From an uncultured Treponema sp. (lineage in GTDB: Bacteria; Spirochaetota; Spirochaetia; Treponematales; Treponemataceae): 64,000 bases of DNA. The number at the start of each line of letters is the position of its first letter. Position 1 is the stretch's first letter. A model generated the notes under the pieces. That model did no database searches and was not told the origin of the DNA. It worked only from the letters and a program-made list of their open reading frames with translations. Position numbers and translations under genes: made by a program. Of the stretch, positions 1-8,402 are shown in pieces. The stretch is taken from positions 124,001-188,000 of the forward strand of contig CASGDA010000002.1 of NCBI GenBank assembly GCA_949300145.1, written 5' to 3'.

Positions 1-869
1 ATGCCGCTGGCGGAACCCGTTTCGGAATCCACAACTTCGCGGTAATAATCGATTTTGAGGAAAAGCGTTCCTGAACGGTAAGCGGGGATAATATCAGAGA
101 GAACGGAAATATGCTTCCTGTCGTCCTGATAAGGAGAAGGAAGAGCGTCAAAGGAAACGGGGATGCGGTATAAAAGCCTGCCGTCCGGATCAAACCAGAA
201 TACAACCGCTCCAGCCGGCTTACGGGAAACCACAAAAAGTTCATCGTCGGAATTGATGAAAATCCCGGACAAAGCGGAAAAAGGTGTTCCGGCCGGCCCT
301 TCCTGACCGATGTAGTCAATAAATTTTCCGGAAGCATCAAAGCGCACCACGATATTCTCCAGCATAAGCTGCTCTTCCTCGTTATATTCGACACGCTCAG
401 GAGGCATGGTGTCAGCCACATGGAGCCTTTTTTTTGAGTCAACAGCGACGGAAAAAATACGGTTGAAAGGATATTCAATGGCTTTCTGCGTGGTTATACC
501 TGAACCGGAATTTTCACCGCCGGACGCACCTAAAGCGGAGGAAAAATCAGGGGATGGAACTGATTCAGGATTATAGTAAACCGACAAAAGATCCCCGTAA
601 GATGTAAACTGAAGGACTTTCTGTGAAGGGGAATTCCCGATGTAAAATATTCCGTCACGCATAAAAAGGCATACCGCCGGAGCATCACTTCCCACAACGT
701 GGGTGAACAAATCTATCTCATCATCGAACCGTCCGTAGGAAATCGAAAACAACTCGTCCCTTTCCAAATCAGAAGAACCGCTCCTTTCGCAGCCTGTCAT
801 CAAAATCAGGAAAACAAGCGGTAAACATATAAAAAAAGGCAATTTCATACGGTACAGCGTAAAATTCAT
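1..869 (-). CDS. beta-propeller lipoprotein, 3' end outside window
   Basis: The reading frame is open to the left edge, so the C-terminus is missing. The N-terminus (MNFTLYRMK, then a hydrophobic run ending LILMTGC) is a lipoprotein signal peptide with a lipobox Cys, so the product should be exported and lipid-anchored. The visible part contains NHL/six-bladed-propeller-like repeats, for example FDASGKFIDYIGQEG followed by a hydrophobic strand and DDELFVV, then FWFDPDGRLLYRIP. The start at 869 is preceded by AAGGA only a few bases upstream; the in-frame ATG at 848 is an alternative and still gives a signal peptide. Divergent from secA. Substrate or partner unknown. Confidence 0.7.
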   Translation of the reverse strand, partial: MNFTLYRMKLPFFICLPLVFLILMTGCERSGSSDLERDELFSISYGRFDDEIDLFTHVVGSDAPAVCLFMRDGIFYIGNSPSQKVLQFTSYGDLLSVYYNPESVPSPDFSSALGASGGENSGSGITTQKAIEYPFNRIFSVAVDSKKRLHVADTMPPERVEYNEEEQLMLENIVVRFDASGKFIDYIGQEGPAGTPFSALSGIFINSDDELFVVSRKPAGAVVFWFDPDGRLLYRIPVSFDALPSPYQDDRKHISVLSDIIPAYRSGTLFLKIDYYREVVDSETGSASG

Positions 870-877
870 TTTCCTTC

Positions 878-906
878 TTGTCAACGCCAATCAGTTTTAG
901 TACACT
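878..906 (+). promoter_or_regulatory. sigma-70-type promoter of secA
   Basis: TTGTCA (878-883) and TACACT (901-906) are separated by 17 bp. The secA ATG at 913 lies only 6 nt after the -10 element and has no Shine-Dalgarno sequence, so transcription would start at or next to the start codon. Confidence 0.5.
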
Positions 907-912
907 AAAATA

Positions 913-3684
913 ATGATTACAGATAAAATATTGAAGTTTTTTATAGGTTCACAACACGAAAGAGATATAAAGGCGATGCTGCCCGTTCTGCACCGCGTCA
1001 ATGAAAAAGAATCCTGGGCCCTTTCCCTGAAAGCTGAAGATTTTCCCAAGCAGACCGCGGAATTCCGTAAAAGATTTAAAGACGGTGAGTCCCTGGACTC
1101 TTTCCTTCCGGAAGCCTTCGCACTGGCAAGGGAAGCCGCAAGAAGAATCCTCGGAGAAAGGCCTTATGACGTCCAGATTCTCGGTTCCATTGTCCTGCAT
1201 ACAGGAAGGATAACCGAGATGAAGACGGGCGAGGGAAAAACCCTCATGTGCGTCGCTGCCGCCTATTTAAACAGCCTGACGGGGGAAGGAGTGCACATTG
1301 TCACCGTCAACGATTACCTCGCTGAAAGGGATGCGGCATGGATGCGGCCCGTATACGAATACCTCGGGGTATCGGTGGGGGTTATTCTTTCCAGCATGGA
1401 CAAGGCTTCCAGAAGGGCGGCCTATAACTGCGATATAACTTACGGAACAAACAACGAGATGGGCTTCGACTATCTGCGGGACAACATGCAGTGGGATATC
1501 AGGGACTGCACCCAGCGCCCCTTTAATTTCGCCATTGTGGACGAAATCGACTCGATTCTGATAGACGAAGCGCGGACCCCCCTCATAATTTCAGGTTCGG
1601 CGGAAGACGACACGTCGAAATTCTTTGAGGTTGACAAGCTTGTCCCAATGCTGCGGGAAGTTGAAAAAAATCCCGGGACAGGCGAATATCCAGACGAAGC
1701 CCGCGGGGAAGAAATATCAGGCGACTATAAACTCGATGAAAAATCAAAAAAGGTGTCCTTCACAAATGAAGGGATGCTTCATATAGAGCAGATTCTGAAG
1801 GACAAGCGCTTTATTTCCGGAAGCCTTTTTGACGAGGAGAATTTTGAATACATACACTACTTCACACAGTCGCTGGCGGCGCACAAACTCTACCATATCG
1901 ATGTGGACTATGTGGTGAAAGACGGTGCGGTTCAAATCGTTGATGAATTCACCGGAAGGATTCTGGAAGGACGCCGTTACTCAGACGGTCTGCATCAGGC
2001 GATTGAAGCGAAGGAACACATAAAGATAGCACAACGTAACCGTACCATGGCTACGATAACCTTCCAGAATTTCTTCAGAATGTATAAAAAGCTTTCAGGA
2101 ATGACGGGAACCGCGGACACGGAAGCCGTTGAATTCAACAAAATATACAACCTCCAGCCCGTCGTAATCCCGACAAACCTTCCCGTAGCCAGGATTGATG
2201 AGGACGATGTTGTTTATCTGAATGAAAAGGATAAATGGGACGCGCTGTGCGATGAGATAGCGGAGGCGAACAAAAAGGGTCAGCCGGTCCTTGTGGGTAC
2301 AGTCTCCATTGAAAAATCAGAGCTTATTTCCAGGTTAATCCAAAAGCGCGGAATAAGGCATGAAGTTTTGAATGCCAAAAACCACGCAAGGGAAGCGCTG
2401 ATTATTGCCGAAGCGGGCGCGAAAGGCTCCGTTACAATTGCAACCAATATGGCAGGCCGCGGAACGGATATAAAACTCGGCGGAAATCCTGAATTCCGCG
2501 CCAGAAAAAAAGCGGGCACAGAAGCCACAAGGGAACAGTATGAGGCGGTTTACGCCGGGGAATATGAAAAGTGGAAGAAAGATTATGAAGAAGTAAAAAA
2601 ACTTGGCGGTCTTTATGTCATCGGAACCGAACGGCATGAAAGCAGGCGTATCGACAACCAGTTGAGAGGCCGCTCCGGACGGCAGGGGGATCCGGGCCGC
2701 TCCAAATTCTTCATTTCCATGGATGACGATTTGATGAGGCTGTTCGGAGGGCAAAACCTCAAAAGCATCATGTCGAAAATCGGGATGAAACCGGGCGAGC
2801 CGATTTATCATCCGTGGCTTAACAAAAGCATTGAAAAAGCCCAGAGAAAGGTTGAAGAGCGCAACTTTGAAATACGAAAGCATCTTCTTGAATATGATGA
2901 CGTTCTGAATGAACAGCGTTCCTTCATATACGCCCAAAGACGCAGCATCCTTACGGACGATAATCTTTCTGAACGAATATTGAATACCGCACGGGAATAC
3001 GTTGAAATTTATCTTGATGATTATTATTCTTCGTGGAAAAAAGAAGGAACAAAAGCTGACAGCGAGCTTATAAAGGATTTGAAGGAAAAGACGGGTTATG
3101 CAATCACGCCGGAGGATATTGAAACCTGCAAAAAAAATCCCGATGAGATAAAAAAGCGTATCACGGCAGCCCTAGAAAAAGACATTGCGGAAAAGGAAGC
3201 GCTCGCAGGGAAAGAGAATTTGAACGCATTTATCCGCTACCAGTATCTGCAGTCAATAGACCGGAAATGGCTTGCCCACCTGGAAAGGCTGGAATCCCTG
3301 AGGGAGGCTGTCTATCTCCGTTCCTACGGACAGAAGAATCCTCTCACAGAATACAAGCTCGAAGGCTTTGATATTTTCTACTCAATGATTGATGATATAA
3401 GGCTGGAAATAGCTTCCAAGGTCTTCCTTGTAAAAATAAAGAGGGAAACTCCTGAGTCCGCAAGAAGGGAGCGCAGGATATCCGGCATCAACGAAAACCA
3501 CCAGGACAGCGCCATATTCGGGCTGCCGCAGAGCGGAAGAGCACAGCAGAAAGACGGCTCACCCACCCGGTCAGCGGCGAACCCGGCGTCAATACAGGTG
3601 GTAAGAAACGGACCGAAAATCGGGCGGAATGATCCCTGTCCGTGCGGTTCCGGAAAAAAATACAAACACTGCTGCGGACGGTGA
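913..3684 (+). CDS. secA: preprotein translocase ATPase SecA
   Basis: SecA is the motor ATPase that drives unfolded preproteins through SecYEG at the inner membrane. The 923-residue length is typical. The Walker A motif MKTGEGKT lies at about 103-110, a DEID-type Walker B at about 209, and the helicase-like motif with ATNMAGRGTDI follows in the second nucleotide-binding domain. The extreme C-terminus (DPCPCGSGKKYKHCC) is the zinc-binding SEC-C motif used for SecB or ribosome contact. The ATG at 913 has no Shine-Dalgarno and sits just after a promoter -10 element. Monocistronic, ending at a strong bidirectional hairpin. Confidence 0.98.
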   Translation: MITDKILKFFIGSQHERDIKAMLPVLHRVNEKESWALSLKAEDFPKQTAEFRKRFKDGESLDSFLPEAFALAREAARRILGERPYDVQILGSIVLHTGRITEMKTGEGKTLMCVAAAYLNSLTGEGVHIVTVNDYLAERDAAWMRPVYEYLGVSVGVILSSMDKASRRAAYNCDITYGTNNEMGFDYLRDNMQWDIRDCTQRPFNFAIVDEIDSILIDEARTPLIISGSAEDDTSKFFEVDKLVPMLREVEKNPGTGEYPDEARGEEISGDYKLDEKSKKVSFTNEGMLHIEQILKDKRFISGSLFDEENFEYIHYFTQSLAAHKLYHIDVDYVVKDGAVQIVDEFTGRILEGRRYSDGLHQAIEAKEHIKIAQRNRTMATITFQNFFRMYKKLSGMTGTADTEAVEFNKIYNLQPVVIPTNLPVARIDEDDVVYLNEKDKWDALCDEIAEANKKGQPVLVGTVSIEKSELISRLIQKRGIRHEVLNAKNHAREALIIAEAGAKGSVTIATNMAGRGTDIKLGGNPEFRARKKAGTEATREQYEAVYAGEYEKWKKDYEEVKKLGGLYVIGTERHESRRIDNQLRGRSGRQGDPGRSKFFISMDDDLMRLFGGQNLKSIMSKIGMKPGEPIYHPWLNKSIEKAQRKVEERNFEIRKHLLEYDDVLNEQRSFIYAQRRSILTDDNLSERILNTAREYVEIYLDDYYSSWKKEGTKADSELIKDLKEKTGYAITPEDIETCKKNPDEIKKRITAALEKDIAEKEALAGKENLNAFIRYQYLQSIDRKWLAHLERLESLREAVYLRSYGQKNPLTEYKLEGFDIFYSMIDDIRLEIASKVFLVKIKRETPESARRERRISGINENHQDSAIFGLPQSGRAQQKDGSPTRSAANPASIQVVRNGPKIGRNDPCPCGSGKKYKHCCGR

Positions 3685-3733
3685 AATTATCGCTTTCAGC
3701 TCAGCGGAAAGATTCCCGGCCATAAGCCAATAA

Positions 3734-3767
3734 AAAAGCTTCCGTTTCAAACCTGACGGAAGCTTTT
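3734..3767. terminator. bidirectional terminator, secA / propeller gene
   Basis: A perfect 12-bp stem (AAAAGCTTCCGT at 3734-3745 with its complement at 3756-3767) closes a 10-nt loop. A/T runs on both flanks let it serve both converging transcripts. Confidence 0.85.
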
Positions 3768-3800
3768 CACAAGTGAACGCATAAGGCGGGGCACGGAGCC

Positions 3801-6065
3801 TCACAAAAGCTCATTGACCGTAACGACAGAATATCCGGCCTCGGTCAGTGCATTCAGCAGCACCCTGATTCTGCCGTAAAGATAATCGGAGCGGGTTCCG
3901 TCCATATTTTTTCCTATCCGGACAGGTATAACGTCGCCCGGCTTTATATCCCGCATTATATCCTCGATGATGAAGTCCGCGCCCTTGTACAGACCCGGAA
4001 GATTACCGGACATTTCCGCGGTCACCCAATCCGGAACAAAAATATCGGCGTTTATGTATTCATAACCGGCGAGATTTCCGCCTTCGGCTATTTCAGGTGA
4101 AAGCACATAATACGGGGCATGCCAGAAAAGGGAAAGCTCACTTCCGGTCGCATTATGAAAATCATCCTCATTTCTGGCGAGACCGCGCTTTATAAAATCA
4201 GCGTCGATTTTGAATCCCGGATCGGAAAGATTCCACGAGGTAAAAAACATCGAGGCTGTCTGGTGTCCCGCCTCAACAATATCACAAACGGCTTCGGGAT
4301 GCCGCCGGATAAATTCACCGTTAATAAAAAAAGTTGCTTTTATGCCGTAGTCATTAAGAGCGGACAAAATAAGCGGAAGCCCGTCGGATTCTTCCACCGC
4401 ATCAAATACAAGAGCAACGGACGGAGGATTCGCCCCCTTCAATCCGGATTCCTGAAGAACACCTTCAGCGCCGTTGTTTCCGGTAGCAACAATCGGACTT
4501 GTTCCTCCGGAACCATGAATGGAACGGACAAAAAGCATATTCTTGTAAACGCCCCCGAAGGAATCCAGATACAACCTGTACCGGCTGTTTGTTGAAACCG
4601 GCGCGCCCGCCCGGCTTCCGGAAGCCAGTTCCCATTTCATTCCACCGGTACAACGGAAACGCCCTGAGGTCTGTGATGAATCCGGGTTTGCACTCACAAA
4701 AGCCACCGGAAGAACGCCCTGCTCATCCCATCCATATCCGTTTACGGAAGATATCGTAACAATTTCGGATGCACCGGTTTTGAAATTCCAGCGTGAAACC
4801 GTACCGGTACCGCCTATGTACAGGGAATTCCCGTCAATCCATACAGCGGAAACCGCGTTGGAAACATAGGAGGCGACCTCCGTCCAGGATGAAACCGAAT
4901 AAACGGAAACTCCTGAATCCCCTATAAAAGCCGCGTAATTACCGTCCGGTGAAAGAACCACTTGTTTTGTTTCCGAAGGAACTACTACAGGGATAAAAAC
5001 CCCCGAACCGGAAGTTCCCGAAAGAATCCATCCCTTCATGACTGATTCACCGGCATCCACCGTTCTGGCGAAAACAGCCGGTTTCCCGTTCTCAGCCCAG
5101 AAAGGGAAAACTTCCGCGGTATTACCGGGAAGGAGGAGGCAGGGAACGGAACCGTTACCGGCGGAATAGTCGTCACCATAAAGCGGGAAAAAATAAATGC
5201 ACCTTGAACCGGAAACAAAAAGAGCGGAATTACCATCAGGAGAAGCGCAGAATTTGTCTTCCCTGGGGTTAAAGGCCGCGGGAAGTTTCCCGGCCAAATC
5301 ACCCACGGAAATCAAAGGTCTGTAAAGGGAATAAGTGAAAAGCTCCGGCACATGAACCCTGTACACACTGTCGCCCGACGCATATAAAAACCTTGAGGAA
5401 CCGTACCAGCTTACGGAATCGACAGATCCCTCCCCTATAATCCTGAAATTGGCGGGAAGCTCGGAATTTGAAAAAAGGGAATCAGGCCTGGCATAATACA
5501 GGGAGCCGGAATCTTCATAAATCAAAACGGAGGAATCCGGCGACCAGGAAACAGGAAGTGTACCCCGCCCGGCGGAGGATGAAAGCTCAAAGGAATTCGT
5601 TCCCGAGGCATCGGAAAGTATAAGCCTTCCTCTGGAGGGTGAAACCGGAGAAAGGGTGACTATCCACCGGCCGTCAGGACTGGCGGCCGATTTTTCCAAT
5701 GCACCGTGATTCGGGGCATAACCGGAGGAAAAGGCGGGGAAAGCCTTAATAGTTGTAAATTGCTTTAAAACGGAATCATAGCGTACTGTACCGAACCTGT
5801 TGCGTATCTGAAGTACCGTGCCTCCGGAAAGAAGCTCCATCTGCTCGGGGAAAAAGGTAAGCTGCTCAATCTGTCCGTCATTCAGGTTTTTCTTAAAAAG
5901 TGTCCGGTAAGGAATTTGCGCCGGAACAGAAGTATCAACGGCAAACAGGACCTCATCCTTCTGGTTTATGACGCCGCCGGAAAAGGAAATTTCCGAAGCG
6001 GAAACCTGCAGGACTTGAAACGAAAATATGAACAGAGAAACAACAAAAAACAGAACCTTCTTCAT
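3801..6065 (-). CDS. secreted propeller protein with degenerate NodB domain
   Basis: A signal peptide (MKKVLFFVVSLFIFSF) is followed by about 500 residues of WD40/TolB-like beta-propeller repeats (SPDG, SPDSSVLIYE, SPDGNYAAF) and, from about residue 549, a NodB-type polysaccharide deacetylase fold. The catalytic motifs align but are lost: TFDDG is VFDAV, the H-x3-H metal site in the helix starting GHQTASMFF has Met and Ser where His is expected, RxPY is HAPYY, and the final LH motif is VRIG. It is therefore probably a non-catalytic carbohydrate-binding or scaffold protein in the periplasm. I chose the ATG at 6065 (GAGGG upstream) over a TTG six bases earlier. Convergent with secA. Confidence 0.75.
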   Translation of the reverse strand: MKKVLFFVVSLFIFSFQVLQVSASEISFSGGVINQKDEVLFAVDTSVPAQIPYRTLFKKNLNDGQIEQLTFFPEQMELLSGGTVLQIRNRFGTVRYDSVLKQFTTIKAFPAFSSGYAPNHGALEKSAASPDGRWIVTLSPVSPSRGRLILSDASGTNSFELSSSAGRGTLPVSWSPDSSVLIYEDSGSLYYARPDSLFSNSELPANFRIIGEGSVDSVSWYGSSRFLYASGDSVYRVHVPELFTYSLYRPLISVGDLAGKLPAAFNPREDKFCASPDGNSALFVSGSRCIYFFPLYGDDYSAGNGSVPCLLLPGNTAEVFPFWAENGKPAVFARTVDAGESVMKGWILSGTSGSGVFIPVVVPSETKQVVLSPDGNYAAFIGDSGVSVYSVSSWTEVASYVSNAVSAVWIDGNSLYIGGTGTVSRWNFKTGASEIVTISSVNGYGWDEQGVLPVAFVSANPDSSQTSGRFRCTGGMKWELASGSRAGAPVSTNSRYRLYLDSFGGVYKNMLFVRSIHGSGGTSPIVATGNNGAEGVLQESGLKGANPPSVALVFDAVEESDGLPLILSALNDYGIKATFFINGEFIRRHPEAVCDIVEAGHQTASMFFTSWNLSDPGFKIDADFIKRGLARNEDDFHNATGSELSLFWHAPYYVLSPEIAEGGNLAGYEYINADIFVPDWVTAEMSGNLPGLYKGADFIIEDIMRDIKPGDVIPVRIGKNMDGTRSDYLYGRIRVLLNALTEAGYSVVTVNELL

Positions 6066-6080
6066 GCACAACCCTCAAAG

Positions 6081-6332
6081 TCAGGACGAATGTTCCACCG
6101 GAACCCCGTCAAGGAAAACATCAAGTTCCCTCTCAAGTTTCAGCAGATTCAAAGAAAGACGCCGGAGCCTGTTCTCGGCGGTTCCTTTCCGTAAATCACC
6201 ATGATTCACAGCGTTACAGCTGAAATCATCGGGAGACACATCATGGTTTATCCGTGAACGGCACCAGGGACAAAAAGGAAAAACACTGTCCATTGTCCTT
6301 CCGCATATATGACAAATTGATAATTTCTCCAT
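6081..6332 (-). CDS. small zinc-ribbon protein
   Basis: An 83-residue protein beginning MEKLSICHICG with two CxxC knuckles (CHIC at about 7-10 and CPWC about 15 residues on), a typical zinc ribbon, then a charged leucine-rich helix (LRRLSLNLLKLERELDVFL) that could form a coiled coil. An AGGTGG ribosome-binding site precedes the ATG at 6332, so that start is preferred over a GTG at 6341 that overlaps it. It is 15 nt upstream of the propeller/NodB gene and probably cotranscribed with it. Function unknown. Confidence 0.65.
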   Translation of the reverse strand: MEKLSICHICGRTMDSVFPFCPWCRSRINHDVSPDDFSCNAVNHGDLRKGTAENRLRRLSLNLLKLERELDVFLDGVPVEHSS

Positions 6333-6420
6333 GCAAACCACCTATTCCATATCCGTTAAGTATACATCCATACATCACATAAACAAAGCGCAATTATGCA
6401 CTAAGTAGAACAATCCTGCT

Positions 6421-7770
6421 TCAATTAAGGACAGAGAAGGGATCTATCATCTTTCCGTTTTTATAAACTGAAAAATGAAGATGAGGGCCTGTTGAATAAC
6501 CGGTGCTTCCGACCTTCCCCACCTCGTCGCCCTGGGTCAAATACTGGCCCCGGCGCACTGATATTTTGCTCATATGAGCGTACAGTGTCTGATATCCGCC
6601 GCCGTGGCTTACAATAACATAATTACCGAAAATATTCTGCCAGCCGGCATCAACGACACGTCCGTCAGAGGAAACCTTTATCGATGTCCCCATCGGAGCC
6701 GCCAGATCCACGCCGGTGTGGAAGCTTTTCACCCCTGTGAAAGGATCCGCCCTGAAACCGAATCTGGATGTGAGCCTTCCGCGTATTGGATAAATGAAAA
6801 GTTCACCCATAGCCTTGCGCAGGTCATAGGAGCTCAATGTCGCCCCGGGAATGAACAATTCCTGCCCCTCCATCAGTATGGAATCCGTGAGATCATTGGC
6901 GTCAAGGATATTTGAAAGGGAAACATTAAACTTATCCGAAACAGAAGAAACGGAATCTCCTTTTGCCACGGTATACAGGATTCCGTCCATTGAAGGTATT
7001 CTGAGCTTTTGCCCGGAACGTATCCGGCGGGCGTTTTCAATTCCATTCACAGACAGAATTGTGCTTATGTTGTTTAAGCCGAACCTCATGGCGACGCCGC
7101 TCACTGTATCCCCGCCTTTAACAGTATAATCCGAATAGGAGACAGGAGAGACAATTTCCAAATCAGCAGCCAGAGCCGACATTTGTTCCGCGGCCGTGAT
7201 TTCGGTACCGTTCTGCAAAATGGCGGAAACAGGAAGATATTCCCCGCTCAGCAATGCATTCATAGCGGAGGAGGAGGCTCCGTCATCCTTGAAGGAGAAT
7301 TTCTCCAGCCGGTGGAAACCGAACCTGCTTTGAAGGACGGGGGCGCAAATCCACAATGCCGCCAGTAATATTGTCAAAACAGCCGTACAGCTTCCGAAAA
7401 ACGGAAGCCCGGCGGTATACTCTGATTTTTTCTGGTTCCCGAAGTCGCCCACAACCTGCCGGAAAATGGTTTTTCCTCCGAAAGAATTTTCCGGATACGG
7501 ATTGGCGAATATATCACCGGCGGAAAATGTCTTTCCTGAAGAATAAGCCCGGCCGGCACCTGCGGAGGAAAAGGCTCCGACAGCGAAATCATTAAAGTCC
7601 GCCGCGGAATCCTTTTTTGCTGCGGAAAAAAGACCGTTCAGCTTTGAGAGAGGATTAAAAGATAAAATATTGAATTTTGTCTTTGCGGAAGAGGAGGTTC
7701 TCCCGTTCCCCTTTTTCATTTTACCAGACAAAATGTGATTTTCAGGCTGCAAAATAGTAATAACATCCAT
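6421..7770 (-). CDS. LysM-M23 peptidoglycan endopeptidase
   Basis: A membrane-anchored murein peptidase. A polar 120-residue N-terminal region precedes one transmembrane segment (about 124-146). Two LysM peptidoglycan-binding modules follow (about 215-258 and 265-308), then an M23 domain with the zinc ligands HTGVD (351-355) and HLHF near residue 434. All key M23 residues are present, so it should cleave peptide crosslinks during growth or division. The long cytoplasmic N-terminus is unusual. The ATG at 7770 has no good ribosome-binding site; the internal ATG at residue 18 is an alternative. Divergent from lepB across 48 bp. Confidence 0.88.
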   Translation of the reverse strand: MDVITILQPENHILSGKMKKGNGRTSSSAKTKFNILSFNPLSKLNGLFSAAKKDSAADFNDFAVGAFSSAGAGRAYSSGKTFSAGDIFANPYPENSFGGKTIFRQVVGDFGNQKKSEYTAGLPFFGSCTAVLTILLAALWICAPVLQSRFGFHRLEKFSFKDDGASSSAMNALLSGEYLPVSAILQNGTEITAAEQMSALAADLEIVSPVSYSDYTVKGGDTVSGVAMRFGLNNISTILSVNGIENARRIRSGQKLRIPSMDGILYTVAKGDSVSSVSDKFNVSLSNILDANDLTDSILMEGQELFIPGATLSSYDLRKAMGELFIYPIRGRLTSRFGFRADPFTGVKSFHTGVDLAAPMGTSIKVSSDGRVVDAGWQNIFGNYVIVSHGGGYQTLYAHMSKISVRRGQYLTQGDEVGKVGSTGYSTGPHLHFSVYKNGKMIDPFSVLN

Positions 7771-7780
7771 GCACTATATA

Positions 7781-7809
7781 TCGACATAATCATCCGTGAT
7801 AATTAGAAT
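7781..7809 (+). promoter_or_regulatory. promoter of the small lepB gene
   Basis: TCGACA (7781-7786), a 17-bp spacer and TAGAAT (7804-7809). The ATG follows 9 nt later without a Shine-Dalgarno sequence. Confidence 0.5.
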
Positions 7810-7818
7810 ACTTTATAC

Positions 7819-8388
7819 ATGAAAACCGGAAAGAAAAAGATAAAAACCGCCGCCGTGTTTTTCGCCGCGGCTGGCGCCGCCTGTTTCCTGAGGCTTTTTG
7901 CCCTGGATACTGCCCTTGTATCGGGAGATTCAATGCTTCCAGGCTTAAAAAACGGGCAGCGCGTTTTCATCAACAAACTGGCATGGGGATTCCGTCTTCC
8001 CCTTTCAAAAACTTATTTATTGCGCTGGTCAACCCCGGAACCCGGGGATATCGTGGTTTTCATCCACAACGGACAGTATAATATAAAACGGTGTACAGCC
8101 GCAGGCGGAATGGATATAGTATTTTCAGATAAAAACGGATATAGTGTAACAGCCGGGAACAAACACGAGGAGCTTTCAAAAAAGCAATACGAAGCTCTTT
8201 CGGAAACGCTGCCTCGTACCGGGAACAGCCGGAAAATGAAAATTCCGGCGGACATGGTTTTCGTGACGGGGGATAATCCCGCGGCTTCAGTAGATTCCCG
8301 GGACTACGGGTTGGTAAGCATAAATTCCTTTTGCGGGAAAGTATTGTTTTATGACGGGAACGGAACCCGGCGGGAAACGGAAAATTAA
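7819..8388 (+). CDS. lepB: signal peptidase I (short form)
   Basis: S26-family signal peptidase that removes Sec signal peptides on the outer face of the inner membrane. One N-terminal transmembrane helix (about 10-30) precedes the catalytic Ser in SGDSMLPGL (Ser38) and the general base Lys90 in NIKRCTAAGG; the conserved box GDNPAASVDSRDYG starts at 151. At 189 residues it is a minimal form. A second, much larger S26 peptidase is encoded at 49042. The ATG lacks a Shine-Dalgarno sequence and lies directly downstream of a promoter. Probably cotranscribed with the penicillin-binding protein 14 nt downstream. Confidence 0.92.
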   Translation: MKTGKKKIKTAAVFFAAAGAACFLRLFALDTALVSGDSMLPGLKNGQRVFINKLAWGFRLPLSKTYLLRWSTPEPGDIVVFIHNGQYNIKRCTAAGGMDIVFSDKNGYSVTAGNKHEELSKKQYEALSETLPRTGNSRKMKIPADMVFVTGDNPAASVDSRDYGLVSINSFCGKVLFYDGNGTRRETEN

Positions 8389-8402
8389 GCGCTGGACAGA
8401 AC

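Noticed and set aside
2335-2937. 200-codon minus-strand frame inside secA
   Set aside because: Antisense shadow of conserved SecA sequence with no independent support.
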